NCBI GenBank assembly: GCA_050246015.1
Contig: JBFWWU010000023.1
Location: forward strand, 3,851 to 67,850
Reading direction: 5' to 3'
DNA from: JTS-AC122 sp050246015
Lineage (GTDB): Bacteria; Planctomycetota; Phycisphaerae; Phycisphaerales; UBA1924
DNA length: 64,000 bases
Position 1 is the stretch's first letter; every line of letters begins with the position of its first letter. Positions 1-7,786 of this stretch are shown here, one piece after another. The translations under genes were made by a program, and so were the position numbers. The notes under the pieces were generated by a model that made no database searches, was not told where the DNA came from, and was given only the letters and a program-made list of their open reading frames with translations.

Positions 1-163
1 CACCTCCGAGAGTATCGGCGCTTGCCACGGGACTGAGCCCGAGGCTACACCCTTCGCCACCGTCGGGCGTCAAGATGCGGTGCCACGATCATGGACGACA
101 ACCCTTGGGTTGCTCCGCGCCCATGGGCACTCGGCGACCACGTTACTCCTACCATCCCCGCGA

Positions 164-1246
164 ATGAAGATCATCCTTGCCAACCCCCGCGGCTTCTGCG
201 CCGGCGTCCACATGGCCATCGACGTCGTCGACCAGGTCCTGGAACTCTACCCCGGTCGAACCGTCTACGTCTTCCACGAAATCGTCCACAACAAGCACGT
301 CGTCAAACGCTTCGTCAACCGCGGCGTCGTCTTTGTCGAAGACCTCGCCGAGGTGCCAGAGGGGAGCATCGTCGTCTTCTCCGCCCACGGCGTCAGCCCC
401 GCCGTCCGCGAACTCGCCACGGCGCGAAACCTCACCGCCGTCGATGCCACCTGCCCCCTCGTCACCAAAGTCCACAACGAGGCCATCCGCTACGCCAAGC
501 AAGGGTACGACATCCTCCTCGTCGGGCACGCCGATCACCAGGAAGTCGTTGGTACCCTCGGCGAGGCGCCACAAGCGATCCAGGTTGTCGAGTCCCCCGA
601 CGACATCCCCAACCTCAAGATCAAGGACCGCGGCCGAATCGCCTACCTGACCCAGACCACCCTCAGCACCGACGACGCCGGCGTCATCATCGATGCGCTC
701 CGCGGCGAGTTCCCCAATCTGAAAGAGCCCCCCAGCAGCGACATCTGCTACGCGACGACCAACCGCCAGGCAGCCGTACGCCAGATCGCGCCCGAGTGCG
801 ACCTCGTCCTCGTCGTCGGGTCCAAGAACTCGTCCAACTCCGTCCGCCTTACGGAGATCTCCGCCAACGTCGGCGTCCCGGCCTTCCTCCTCGACGACGT
901 CAGCGAACTCAGGGAAGAATGGTTCTCTCACATCGCCGGCGGGCCCAGCAACGCCACCGTCATGGTCACCGCCGGCGCCTCCGCCCCGGAAGACCTCGTC
1001 GCCGAACTCTGCCGTACGCTGCTCAAACGCTACGACTCCAACCGCGCTCCCAACGCCCCCCACGGCATCGAACAGCGCGACGTCTTCACCGAAGACGAGG
1101 AATTCGGCTTGCCCGCAACGCTCAAGAAACTCATGCGCGAAGAAGGCATCGACCCAGAATCACGCCGCATCCGCGTCGGGTCCTACGACCTCACCGAGGA
1201 ACTCTACGGAGCCGTCCCCCTCACCGTCGGCGGTCGCCCGGCCTAG
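164..1246 (+). CDS. ispH: 4-hydroxy-3-methylbut-2-enyl diphosphate reductase
   Basis: Last enzyme of the non-mevalonate (MEP) isoprenoid pathway: a cytosolic [4Fe-4S] enzyme that converts HMBPP to IPP and DMAPP. The three expected cluster cysteines are seen in NPRGFCAGV (Cys12), DATCPLV and ICYATTNRQ, together with the SSNSVRL substrate-binding motif and FSAHGV. The 360-aa product is somewhat longer than the E. coli enzyme, with an extra C-terminal tail. The open frame extends upstream to 80, but family homology begins at MKIILANPRGF, so the ATG at 164 was chosen; no strong Shine-Dalgarno precedes it. It stands alone, followed after 77 bp by a lipoprotein gene on the same strand. Confidence 0.96.
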   Translation: MKIILANPRGFCAGVHMAIDVVDQVLELYPGRTVYVFHEIVHNKHVVKRFVNRGVVFVEDLAEVPEGSIVVFSAHGVSPAVRELATARNLTAVDATCPLVTKVHNEAIRYAKQGYDILLVGHADHQEVVGTLGEAPQAIQVVESPDDIPNLKIKDRGRIAYLTQTTLSTDDAGVIIDALRGEFPNLKEPPSSDICYATTNRQAAVRQIAPECDLVLVVGSKNSSNSVRLTEISANVGVPAFLLDDVSELREEWFSHIAGGPSNATVMVTAGASAPEDLVAELCRTLLKRYDSNRAPNAPHGIEQRDVFTEDEEFGLPATLKKLMREEGIDPESRRIRVGSYDLTEELYGAVPLTVGGRPA

Positions 1247-1323
1247 TCCCCTCTCCCACGACGCCCATCCCCCGCGCTCCTTCCATCTGACGCGCTGACG
1301 GCCGGCTTCCGCTACACTCCGCC

Positions 1324-1932
1324 ATGCCCCGCCTGTACTCCCCTTCTCCTTCACTCCGTCAGTCTCGCCTCCGCGCCGCCCTCTTGTGCGCCGCCGCCGC
1401 TGCGGGATCCGCCCTCCTCGGCGCCCTTGCCGCCTGCGCTTCCAGCCCCGACACCCAAGGCCCTCCCGCCTTCCGCGCCGATGACCCGCCCGCCGACTTC
1501 ACGCTCGCCGTCACGGTCTACTCCGGCCCCGGCGCTCGACGACGCGCCGAGTACCCCGCCGACCGCCTCCCCGCACGCTACATCATCGAGCCCGACGGCA
1601 CGCTTCATGCCTGGGCTTCCCCAGCCGCCTCCGATCAGTCCTATCCCGGCCAAGTCCGCCGACTCAGCCTCGAACAGGTCCGCCGCCTCTGGCGCCAACT
1701 CCAGGCCTCCGGGCTCCTGCGCGACGATCACCCCGCCAGCGTCGGACACGTCGGCCCGTTCCTCGATCCCTCTCTCCTGGACTTTGAAGACGTCATCACC
1801 GCGCCGCCCCGCTACAGCGTGTTTTTCGCGGCCTCCGGCGTGCGTCGCGTCCTCGCGCTCGACGGCGCCGACGCCGACGCCGCGGTCCCCATCGTCCAGA
1901 CCCTCGCCCAGCAAGCCTGGTTCGCCCAGTAG
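1324..1932 (+). CDS. putative lipoprotein, function unknown
   Basis: 202-aa protein with an Arg-rich n-region, an Ala/Leu-rich hydrophobic stretch (about residues 18-37) and a lipobox-like LAAC, so it is probably exported and lipid-anchored at Cys38. The rest contains an FTLAVTVYSGPGARRR stretch, a YIIEPDGTLHAW motif and an FDEQ-free C-terminal half rich in Ala/Asp; no catalytic motif is recognised. It lies between ispH and tRNA-Leu and does not look co-transcribed with any obvious pathway. The coding call rests on codon bias (third-position C, as in neighbouring genes) and the signal peptide; the function is unknown. Confidence 0.75.
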   Translation: MPRLYSPSPSLRQSRLRAALLCAAAAAGSALLGALAACASSPDTQGPPAFRADDPPADFTLAVTVYSGPGARRRAEYPADRLPARYIIEPDGTLHAWASPAASDQSYPGQVRRLSLEQVRRLWRQLQASGLLRDDHPASVGHVGPFLDPSLLDFEDVITAPPRYSVFFAASGVRRVLALDGADADAAVPIVQTLAQQAWFAQ

Positions 1933-2022
1933 CCTCGCGCGAACCCAAGTCGCTTCACGCTCCCGACCACCCCCGCCGGTTCGCCCGCGCGCTCCATGGT
2001 CACGGTCCTACACTCTTGCGCC

Positions 2023-2106
2023 GCGGGCGTGGCGGAACTGGCAGACGCGCGGGACTTAGGATCCCGTGGCCGCAAGGCTGTGCAGGTTCGACTCCTGTCG
2101 CCCGCA
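2023..2106 (+). tRNA. tRNA-Leu (anticodon TAG)
   Basis: An 84-nt cloverleaf. The acceptor stem GCGGGCG (2023-2029) pairs with CGCCCGC (2099-2105), with discriminator A at 2106. The anticodon arm CGGGA-CTTAGGA-TCCCG gives anticodon TAG. A long class II variable arm (TGGCCGCAAGGCTG region) and a T-arm with the GGTTCGA motif follow. The long variable arm and anticodon both indicate leucine. The 3' CCA is not encoded (TTCC follows). Confidence 0.97.
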
Positions 2107-2365
2107 TTCCACGCTCTCGACCGCTCTCGTTCGGGAGCGATCCGGGCTTCTCTGCCTCCACCCGCTCGCTCTGGTTGCACTTTCGGCGCGGATTCCGACT
2201 TCCCGTCCGCAATATCGGGCCTTTGGGTCCGTTCGTGCTATCGCGCTCGATCCGCCTGAGGGAACTGGCCGGCGAGCGCGGCGACATTCAGCGTCGGTCC
2301 CGCGTGCGGCACAACCGCCGGCCCACCGAATCGTCGCGCGACACGATCCCCTTGAGGAGTCCTCC

Positions 2366-4225
2366 ATGCTTCGCAGCCCACTGATTCGCACGATGCGTTG
2401 TCGCCGCGCCCGCTCCCGCATGAACTCAAACTGGCAACACGCCGCTTCCGTCGGCATCGCCCTCGGGGCCGCATCGAGCGTTCTCGCCCAAGGCGGACCG
2501 CCGCCGCCACCCCCACCGCTCCCCCAGCCCCAGTTCCCCGCCCAGAATCCCTTCAGTGAACCCAAACGCGTCCTCGGCAAGATCCTCTACTGGGACGAGC
2601 AACTTTCCAGCGACAACACCATGGCCTGCGCAACCTGCCACCTCCCGCAGTTCGGCGGCACCGACCCCCGCCGACTCGGACACCCCGGTGTTGACGGCGT
2701 CTTCCAGACCCCCGACGACGTCTTCGCTTCCCCCGGCGTCATCCGACAGGATGCCACCGGCAACTACGCCGCCGGCACCCCCTTCGATCTCCGCGTCCAG
2801 GTGACCAGCCGCAGCGCCCCAAGCGTCATCGACGCCGCTCTCAACCCCCTCCAGTTCTGGGACGGCCGCGCCACCGGATCGTTCGTCAACCCCCAGACCG
2901 GACTCGTCTCCATCCCCGTTGGCGGCTCGCTCGAGAGCCAGATCGTCGGCCCCCCGGTCAGCGACGTCGAAATGGCCCACGTCGGTCGCAGTTGGTCGCA
3001 GATTACCGCCAAACTCCAGGACGCCGCGCCCCTCGCGCTCGCGACCGACGTCACCCCCGACATGCAGAGCGCCATCCTCGAACACGTCTCCTACCCGCGC
3101 TTGTTCCAGCAGGCCTTCGGCTCGCCCACGATCACCGCCGAGCGCATCGCCTTCGCCATCGCCACCTATGAACGAACGCTCATCGCCAACCAGACCGATT
3201 GGGATCGCTTCCGCGCCGGCGACACCACCGCTCTCACGCCGCAGGAGCAGGCCGGCCTGAATGACTTCCAGACTCGCGGGTGCGCCGTCTGCCACACCCC
3301 CCCGCTCTTCACCAACAACACCTTCCGCAATCTCGGGCTCACCGGGCCCGGGAACGATCCAGGCCGACAGGGCGTCACCAATAACCCGGCCGACGCACGG
3401 CGCTTCAAGGTGCCAACACTCCGAAACGCCGCCCTCAAGGCCAGTTTCATGCACACCGGCCAGTTCACCTCGCTCGCGCAGGTGCTCAACTTCTACCCCA
3501 ACGGCGCGGTCCAGTTCCCGCAGAATCGCGACCCCATCATGCCCATCCCGCTCAACCAGACCGATCGCAACAACATCGTCGCCTTCATCTCCGGCGCGCT
3601 CGTCGATCCCCGCGTGCAGAATCGTCAGTTCCCTTTCGATCAGCCCACCCTCTTCTCCCAGCGGCCAAACTCGAACCTCGTCCCCTTCGGCACCGGTCTC
3701 CCAGGCGCCGGCGGGCAAGTTCCCCAGTGGATCGCACTCACGCCCCCGAACGTTGGAAACGCCGACTTCAAACTCGGCGTCCGCTCCGCCTTGGCCGGCG
3801 CGTCGGCAACCCTGCGCGTCTCCTCCTCGCCCCCCATCGGCGGCGTCGTGTCCCCCGATCAACTCCTCGGCCCCTTCACCCTCAACTCCGATCTTGGCTC
3901 CTTCCAGGGCTTCGCCACCGCCCATTGGCCCATCCCCAGCAGCCCAGGAATCGCCGGCCGCTCCTTCTTCATGCAGTGGTTCGTTGACGACCCCTCCGCC
4001 ATCGGCGGCGTCGCCCGCTCTCAGCCCCTGCGCGTCACCATCCTCGGTTCCTCACTGCGCTGCCCCTCCGACCTGAACCTCGACGGCCACACCGACTCAC
4101 AAGACTTCTTTGCCTTCCTCACCGCTTTCTTCGTGCAAGACCCCGCCGCCGATTACAACGGCACCGGCGGCGTCACCTCCCAGGACTTCTTCGACTTCCT
4201 CGCCGCCTTCCTCAACGGGTGCTGA
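2366..4225 (+). CDS. secreted di-haem cytochrome c peroxidase/MauG-like protein with C-terminal dockerin-like EF-hand pair
   Basis: 619-aa exported protein. The start at 2366 has a GAGGAGT ribosome site 5 bases upstream; an Arg-rich n-region and a hydrophobic segment ending in VLAQ form a signal peptide, followed by a proline run. Two haem c sites are visible, CATCH (about residue 90) and CAVCH (about residue 310), as in bacterial cytochrome c peroxidase/MauG proteins, with the family phrase FKVPTLRNAALKASFMHTG between haem 2 and the C-terminus. An Ig-like region follows, then two EF-hand/dockerin-type loops (DLNLDGHTDSQDFF and DYNGTGGVTSQDFFDF) ending exactly in Gly-Cys. This tail resembles the GC-type dockerin reported in Phycisphaerales, probably a surface-anchoring or assembly tag. 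The substrate is unknown. The downstream gene begins 275 bp later. Confidence 0.85.
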   Translation: MLRSPLIRTMRCRRARSRMNSNWQHAASVGIALGAASSVLAQGGPPPPPPPLPQPQFPAQNPFSEPKRVLGKILYWDEQLSSDNTMACATCHLPQFGGTDPRRLGHPGVDGVFQTPDDVFASPGVIRQDATGNYAAGTPFDLRVQVTSRSAPSVIDAALNPLQFWDGRATGSFVNPQTGLVSIPVGGSLESQIVGPPVSDVEMAHVGRSWSQITAKLQDAAPLALATDVTPDMQSAILEHVSYPRLFQQAFGSPTITAERIAFAIATYERTLIANQTDWDRFRAGDTTALTPQEQAGLNDFQTRGCAVCHTPPLFTNNTFRNLGLTGPGNDPGRQGVTNNPADARRFKVPTLRNAALKASFMHTGQFTSLAQVLNFYPNGAVQFPQNRDPIMPIPLNQTDRNNIVAFISGALVDPRVQNRQFPFDQPTLFSQRPNSNLVPFGTGLPGAGGQVPQWIALTPPNVGNADFKLGVRSALAGASATLRVSSSPPIGGVVSPDQLLGPFTLNSDLGSFQGFATAHWPIPSSPGIAGRSFFMQWFVDDPSAIGGVARSQPLRVTILGSSLRCPSDLNLDGHTDSQDFFAFLTAFFVQDPAADYNGTGGVTSQDFFDFLAAFLNGC

Positions 4226-4237
4226 ACCGACTACGCC

Positions 4238-4313
4238 CAGTGGAGCACCCCTCCCGCCTGCCTCTCCTCTCTTCTACCCCGTCTCGTGGGGCAGGCGTCC
4301 CGCCTGCCTCTAC
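4238..4313. repeat. palindromic GGCAGGCG hairpin repeat, two copies in tandem
   Basis: Two adjacent copies of a dispersed palindromic element. A degenerate copy begins with CAGTGGAGCACCC. The intact one at 4283-4313 has the hairpin arms GGCAGGCG and CGCCTGCC around a 3-base loop, flanked by CTCGTGG and CTCTAC. Similar copies lie near 9281, 10711-10812, 14461, 16352, 42661, 45605, 53680, 53731, 54622, 58621 and 60049, almost all between genes. Confidence 0.8.
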
Positions 4314-4500
4314 TCTCCCGTGCGGGGCGTGCAGACGGTTTCGATCCGCATCGAGACATCATCGCCCCGCCGTTGACGACCGCCGGGGCCCTCGAATCCC
4401 CGTTGACCTCCTCCACGACCACGATCCGCGGCTCCTGTATAATCGCCGCGACGCGGGCCCGCCACCTCCCCAATCGGCCCGCGCAGGAGGTCGCACCCGC

Positions 4501-5424
4501 GTGTCCGGACCGATGACTGAAATCGCGCTCAAAGCCGCCGGAGTCGCCAACCGCCTCCGCCTCGTGCAGATCGACTTTGCCGACGAGTCCCCCGAGGTGC
4601 GCCGCGATCAACTCGCCGAGGAAATCGAGCGTGCGATGAAGCCGCTCGTTCCCGAGCAGCGCCGCGAGTTTCTCAAGGAACTCGCCCAGCGGTTCCCGTC
4701 GTGGGACATGCACGTCTCGCTTCCCTCTGCCGGGCCCGCCGCCCCCGTCGCCTCGAAGACCGACGACCGCGAACTCAAGGACCCCAGTTTCCTCGTCGGC
4801 AGGCTGATCGAGGCCAGCAAAGCCCTCAGCGATGAACAGAAGCAGGCCCTCGCAGAAAAACTCAAGGCCGCGGGGTTCGTGCTCGAAGGAAAAGGCGGCT
4901 GGCCCGAGCAGGCCGCTCAGGCTGTCGCCGCCGAACTCTCCCCGGGCGAAAAACTCTCGCTCGACCCGATCCGCACGCTCGAACTCCTCGCGATCCTCGC
5001 CGGCATCGCTCGGAGCCTCGATCAACTCGCCTGGAACACCTGGAAGACCATGGCCCCGCGTTCGCAGATCCGCCGCGGCGTCGAACTCCAGAAAACCATG
5101 GCCCGCTTCGTCGCCGGCGATCAGGACGTCCCCCGCGGCCAAGTCAAAACCGACGTCGAAAAACTACGCCAACTCACCGCCGCCCTCATCTCCGCCGTCG
5201 GAAAGGCCGGCGGGCCCTTCGCCCAGAAACTCGTCCAGCGATTCGATCCCTCCGAGATCGAAGCCGCCGTCGGCAAGGGCGGCTTCATGTCCAACACCGA
5301 CGCCAAGTGCTGGGCCAAGTACAAGGAGTTCGCCGCATCCATGGATGCCGTTTCCATCGAGAATGAACTCCTCGCCGCCATCGTCAACTGGGCCGAACCG
5401 CTCATCAAGGGAATCGGACGCTAG
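4501..5424 (+). CDS. type VI secretion TagH C-terminal-domain-like protein
   Basis: 307-aa soluble, largely helical protein without signal peptide. The GTG start at 4501 is chosen because AGGAGG (4485-4490) lies 10 bases upstream; the ATG at 4513 is too far from it. No FHA domain is present. The C-terminal half (from about residue 160) has the pattern of the C-terminal domain of type VI secretion FHA proteins (TagH): a helical SLDQLAWNTWK region, the phrase VQRFDPSEIE, then CWAKYKEFAAS near the end. The next gene, 76 bp downstream, is tssK, which supports a secretion link. The identification is by remembered pattern and is inference; a lineage-specific helical protein remains possible. Confidence 0.5.
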   Translation: MSGPMTEIALKAAGVANRLRLVQIDFADESPEVRRDQLAEEIERAMKPLVPEQRREFLKELAQRFPSWDMHVSLPSAGPAAPVASKTDDRELKDPSFLVGRLIEASKALSDEQKQALAEKLKAAGFVLEGKGGWPEQAAQAVAAELSPGEKLSLDPIRTLELLAILAGIARSLDQLAWNTWKTMAPRSQIRRGVELQKTMARFVAGDQDVPRGQVKTDVEKLRQLTAALISAVGKAGGPFAQKLVQRFDPSEIEAAVGKGGFMSNTDAKCWAKYKEFAASMDAVSIENELLAAIVNWAEPLIKGIGR

Positions 5425-5500
5425 CCCCAGCCCCCGCCCCTCTTCCGACCCCGTGTACCCTCCCTTCCTCTTACCCTGATCGCCCCAGACGGAACCACGC

Positions 5501-6907
5501 ATGGCACACACAGGGCACGTCCACTGGCACGAAGGTCTCTTTCTCCAGCCTCACCATCTCCAATGGATGCAGCGCCAAGCCTTCGAGTCACAGGCCGCTG
5601 AGCGACGCCTCGCCTGGGCCTACCCCTACGGCGTCGTCGAGGCCCGCCTCTCAGCCGACGCCCTTGAAAACCTCGTCGTCCGTTTCGAGAAACTCCGCGT
5701 CGTCATGCCCAGCGGCGTCGAGGTCAACTTCCCCGATGCCGCCGAACTCCCACCCCTCGACATCAAGCCCATCTTCAAGGCCAGTTCCCAGCCCTTCGGC
5801 GTCTCCCTCGGTGTCCCAAACTGGAGCATGACCGGCGGCAACACCATCGAACTCGGCGCCGCCGCCGGTTCCGCCTCAAAGGGCGGCCTCAGTGACGACG
5901 TCCGCGCCAAAATGAAACGCATCTTCGCCGTCAGCGAACTCCCTCGTCCAGACGAAAACACCGGCGAGAATCCACAGCCCGTCCTCGTCCGCAAAATCAA
6001 CGCCCGCCTCCTCCTCGATCAGGACGACCGCACCGACCTCGAAGTCCTCCCACTCCTCAAGATCGTCCACGGCGTCGGTGGAAAAGACGGCGACATGCCC
6101 CGCATGGACGCCGCCTTCGTCCCCGCCTGCATGGTCCTCTCCGCCTGGCCCGCGCTCCGCGACAACGTCCGCGATCTCGTCAACCAGCTCGAAGCCCGAC
6201 GAAAGGAACTCGTCGTCCAACTCACCCGCGGCGGGTTCAGCCTCGACACCCTCCGCGGCGCTCAGTTCGAACAGATCCTCCGCCTCTCCTCCCTCAACCG
6301 CTTCAGCGGCAGCCTGCCCAGCCTCATCTCCGCTCCCGGCACTTCACCCTTCGCCGTCTACCTCCAACTCCGCGAACTCCTCGGCGAACTCGCCGCTCTC
6401 CGCCCGGACCGCGACCTCTTCGACGTCTCCCGCTACGACCACGACAACCCCGCTCCCGCCTTCAGCGAACTCTCCGAACGCATCCGCCTCCTCCTCGGCG
6501 AGAAAGTCGAAAAGAGTTTCCTCCAGGTCGATTTCAAACGCGACGGCGCCGTCTGGGCCGCCGACCTCTCCGACGAGCACCTCGCCAAGCCCAACGACTA
6601 CTTCCTCGGCATCAAGACCCGCCAGGACTCCCGCGCCGTCGCCAAACTCGTCGAAGACGGCGACCAGTTCAAAATGATGTCCTGGTCCATGCGCGACCGG
6701 CTCGTCTACGGCGTCAAACTCACCGAAGAACGACACCCCCCCACTCAACTCCCCGCCGCCGTCGATCTCCACTACTTCCGCCTCATGCGCCCCGACAGCC
6801 AGCGGATGTGGGACATGGTCAAGCAGGAAAAGAAACTCGCCGTCAAATGGCCCGACCTTGAAACCTCCGACTTCTCCATGGCACTCTACATGACCATCCC
6901 GGGTTGA
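5501..6907 (+). CDS. tssK: type VI secretion system baseplate subunit TssK
   Basis: 468-aa protein whose N-terminus, HVHWHEGLFLQPHHLQWM, is the hallmark of the TssK/ImpJ/VasE family. The length fits (about 440-460 residues). In characterised systems TssK trimers link the baseplate to the TssJLM membrane complex in the cytoplasm. The body keeps the family layout: a beta-rich N-terminal shoulder, a helical middle (LVNQLEARRKEL, then AVYLQLRELLGELAAL) and a C-terminal receptor-binding domain ending DFSMALYMTIPG. Only the TagH-like gene upstream is related; no other T6SS gene (tssB, C, F, G, H, L or M) is in this window, and an hsp20 gene follows. This is either a fragment of a dispersed system or a repurposed subunit. 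Confidence 0.85.
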   Translation: MAHTGHVHWHEGLFLQPHHLQWMQRQAFESQAAERRLAWAYPYGVVEARLSADALENLVVRFEKLRVVMPSGVEVNFPDAAELPPLDIKPIFKASSQPFGVSLGVPNWSMTGGNTIELGAAAGSASKGGLSDDVRAKMKRIFAVSELPRPDENTGENPQPVLVRKINARLLLDQDDRTDLEVLPLLKIVHGVGGKDGDMPRMDAAFVPACMVLSAWPALRDNVRDLVNQLEARRKELVVQLTRGGFSLDTLRGAQFEQILRLSSLNRFSGSLPSLISAPGTSPFAVYLQLRELLGELAALRPDRDLFDVSRYDHDNPAPAFSELSERIRLLLGEKVEKSFLQVDFKRDGAVWAADLSDEHLAKPNDYFLGIKTRQDSRAVAKLVEDGDQFKMMSWSMRDRLVYGVKLTEERHPPTQLPAAVDLHYFRLMRPDSQRMWDMVKQEKKLAVKWPDLETSDFSMALYMTIPG

Positions 6908-7001
6908 TCCTCAACATCCCCCGAAGCCGCGGTGCCTCCCCGACATCCCGCCCAGTTGGCACGCCCTCCCCTTCCCGCCTGCCAGACTGACTCGCAAACA
7001 A

Positions 7002-7017
7002 ATGTTCGTACGAACAT
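7002..7017. promoter_or_regulatory. perfect 16-bp palindrome, candidate operator upstream of hsp20
   Basis: ATGTTCGTACGAACAT is a perfect palindrome in the 233-bp gap between tssK and hsp20, 124 bp before the hsp20 start. Its size and symmetry fit a dimeric repressor site. The spacing GTTC-N4-GAAC is the reverse of the Gram-positive LexA box (GAAC-N4-GTTC), and it is not the CIRCE sequence of HrcA. The regulator is unknown. Confidence 0.45.
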
Positions 7018-7140
7018 CCCTCCTCTTCCACGGCGCCGCGTTCCCCTCCTCCCCGAACGTCCCCGCCGGCCCCCTCGGCACGCGCCTTGCTCCCCTCCAT
7101 CCAGGCGAGGTCAATCGCGACTCAAGGAAAGGAGAACGCC

Positions 7141-7575
7141 ATGCTTGCTCGTCGAGATTCAAACCGTTCCCCATGGGCTTCAATGGTGGACCAGTTCTTC
7201 GCCGATCCCTTCTTCCCACACGCCCTCACGCACGCGTCCGTCGATGAAGGCACCCTCGCCGTCGATCTTTCCGAAGACGACAGAACTGTCTTCGTCCGCG
7301 CCTCCGTGCCCGGGTTCAAAAAGGAAGACGTCGATATCGCGGTCGAAGGCGGCGTCCTCACCCTCAACGCCCGGCACAACGAAGAAAAAGAAGAAAAAAC
7401 CGAACGCTTCTACCGCAAGGAGCGCTCCATGACCTCCATGAGCCGGCGCATCGCCCTCCCCACCGCTGTACTGGAGAAAGACGCGCAGGCCGAACTCAAG
7501 GACGGCGTCTTGACCGTGCGCATCCCCAAAATGCAGAAGTCCCAGCCCCAGCGCGTCCAGATCAAATCAACATAA
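7141..7575 (+). CDS. Hsp20/alpha-crystallin small heat-shock protein
   Basis: 144-aa ATP-independent holdase chaperone. The alpha-crystallin domain spans about residues 38-140: it opens with VDLSEDDRTVFVRASVPGFKKEDVDI, carries GGVLTLNARH, then the strand ERSMTSMSRRIALP, and ends with the signature LKDGVLTVRIPK. The start at 7141 follows an excellent AAGGAAAGGAG ribosome site; longer in-frame starts have none. The N-terminal MVDQFFADPFF is typical of the variable arm that controls oligomer assembly. It is monocistronic, with a palindrome upstream (7002-7017) and a hairpin downstream (7607-7636), suggesting its own regulation. Confidence 0.95.
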   Translation: MLARRDSNRSPWASMVDQFFADPFFPHALTHASVDEGTLAVDLSEDDRTVFVRASVPGFKKEDVDIAVEGGVLTLNARHNEEKEEKTERFYRKERSMTSMSRRIALPTAVLEKDAQAELKDGVLTVRIPKMQKSQPQRVQIKST

Positions 7576-7606
7576 CCCCCCCTCCACGCATGCCCTCCCC
7601 CTTGTT

Positions 7607-7643
7607 CAGCCGGGCCGCCCCTTTCGCGCCCGGCTGATTCTTC
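7607..7643 (+). terminator. putative terminator after hsp20
   Basis: A 9-bp perfect stem, CAGCCGGGC (7607-7615) with GCCCGGCTG (7628-7636), around a 12-base loop, followed by ATTCTTC. The stem is strong but the T-run is short, so termination efficiency is uncertain. Confidence 0.5.
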
Positions 7644-7786
7644 GCGCCTCGCTCCCCCCCCCGACCCCCGCCGTCCCCGTGCCCGCCCCTCGCCGCCTGT
7701 TCGCACCATACCATGCGACGTCGCGACGGTCGCTCGCGCCCCCCCCCCGCGCGTCGATCGGATCTTGTTCAGGAGTTCGACCACTG

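Noticed and set aside
7002..7017. Palindrome read as a LexA box
   Set aside because: The half-sites are in the reverse order (GTTC-N4-GAAC) to the Gram-positive LexA site, and no SOS gene is adjacent.
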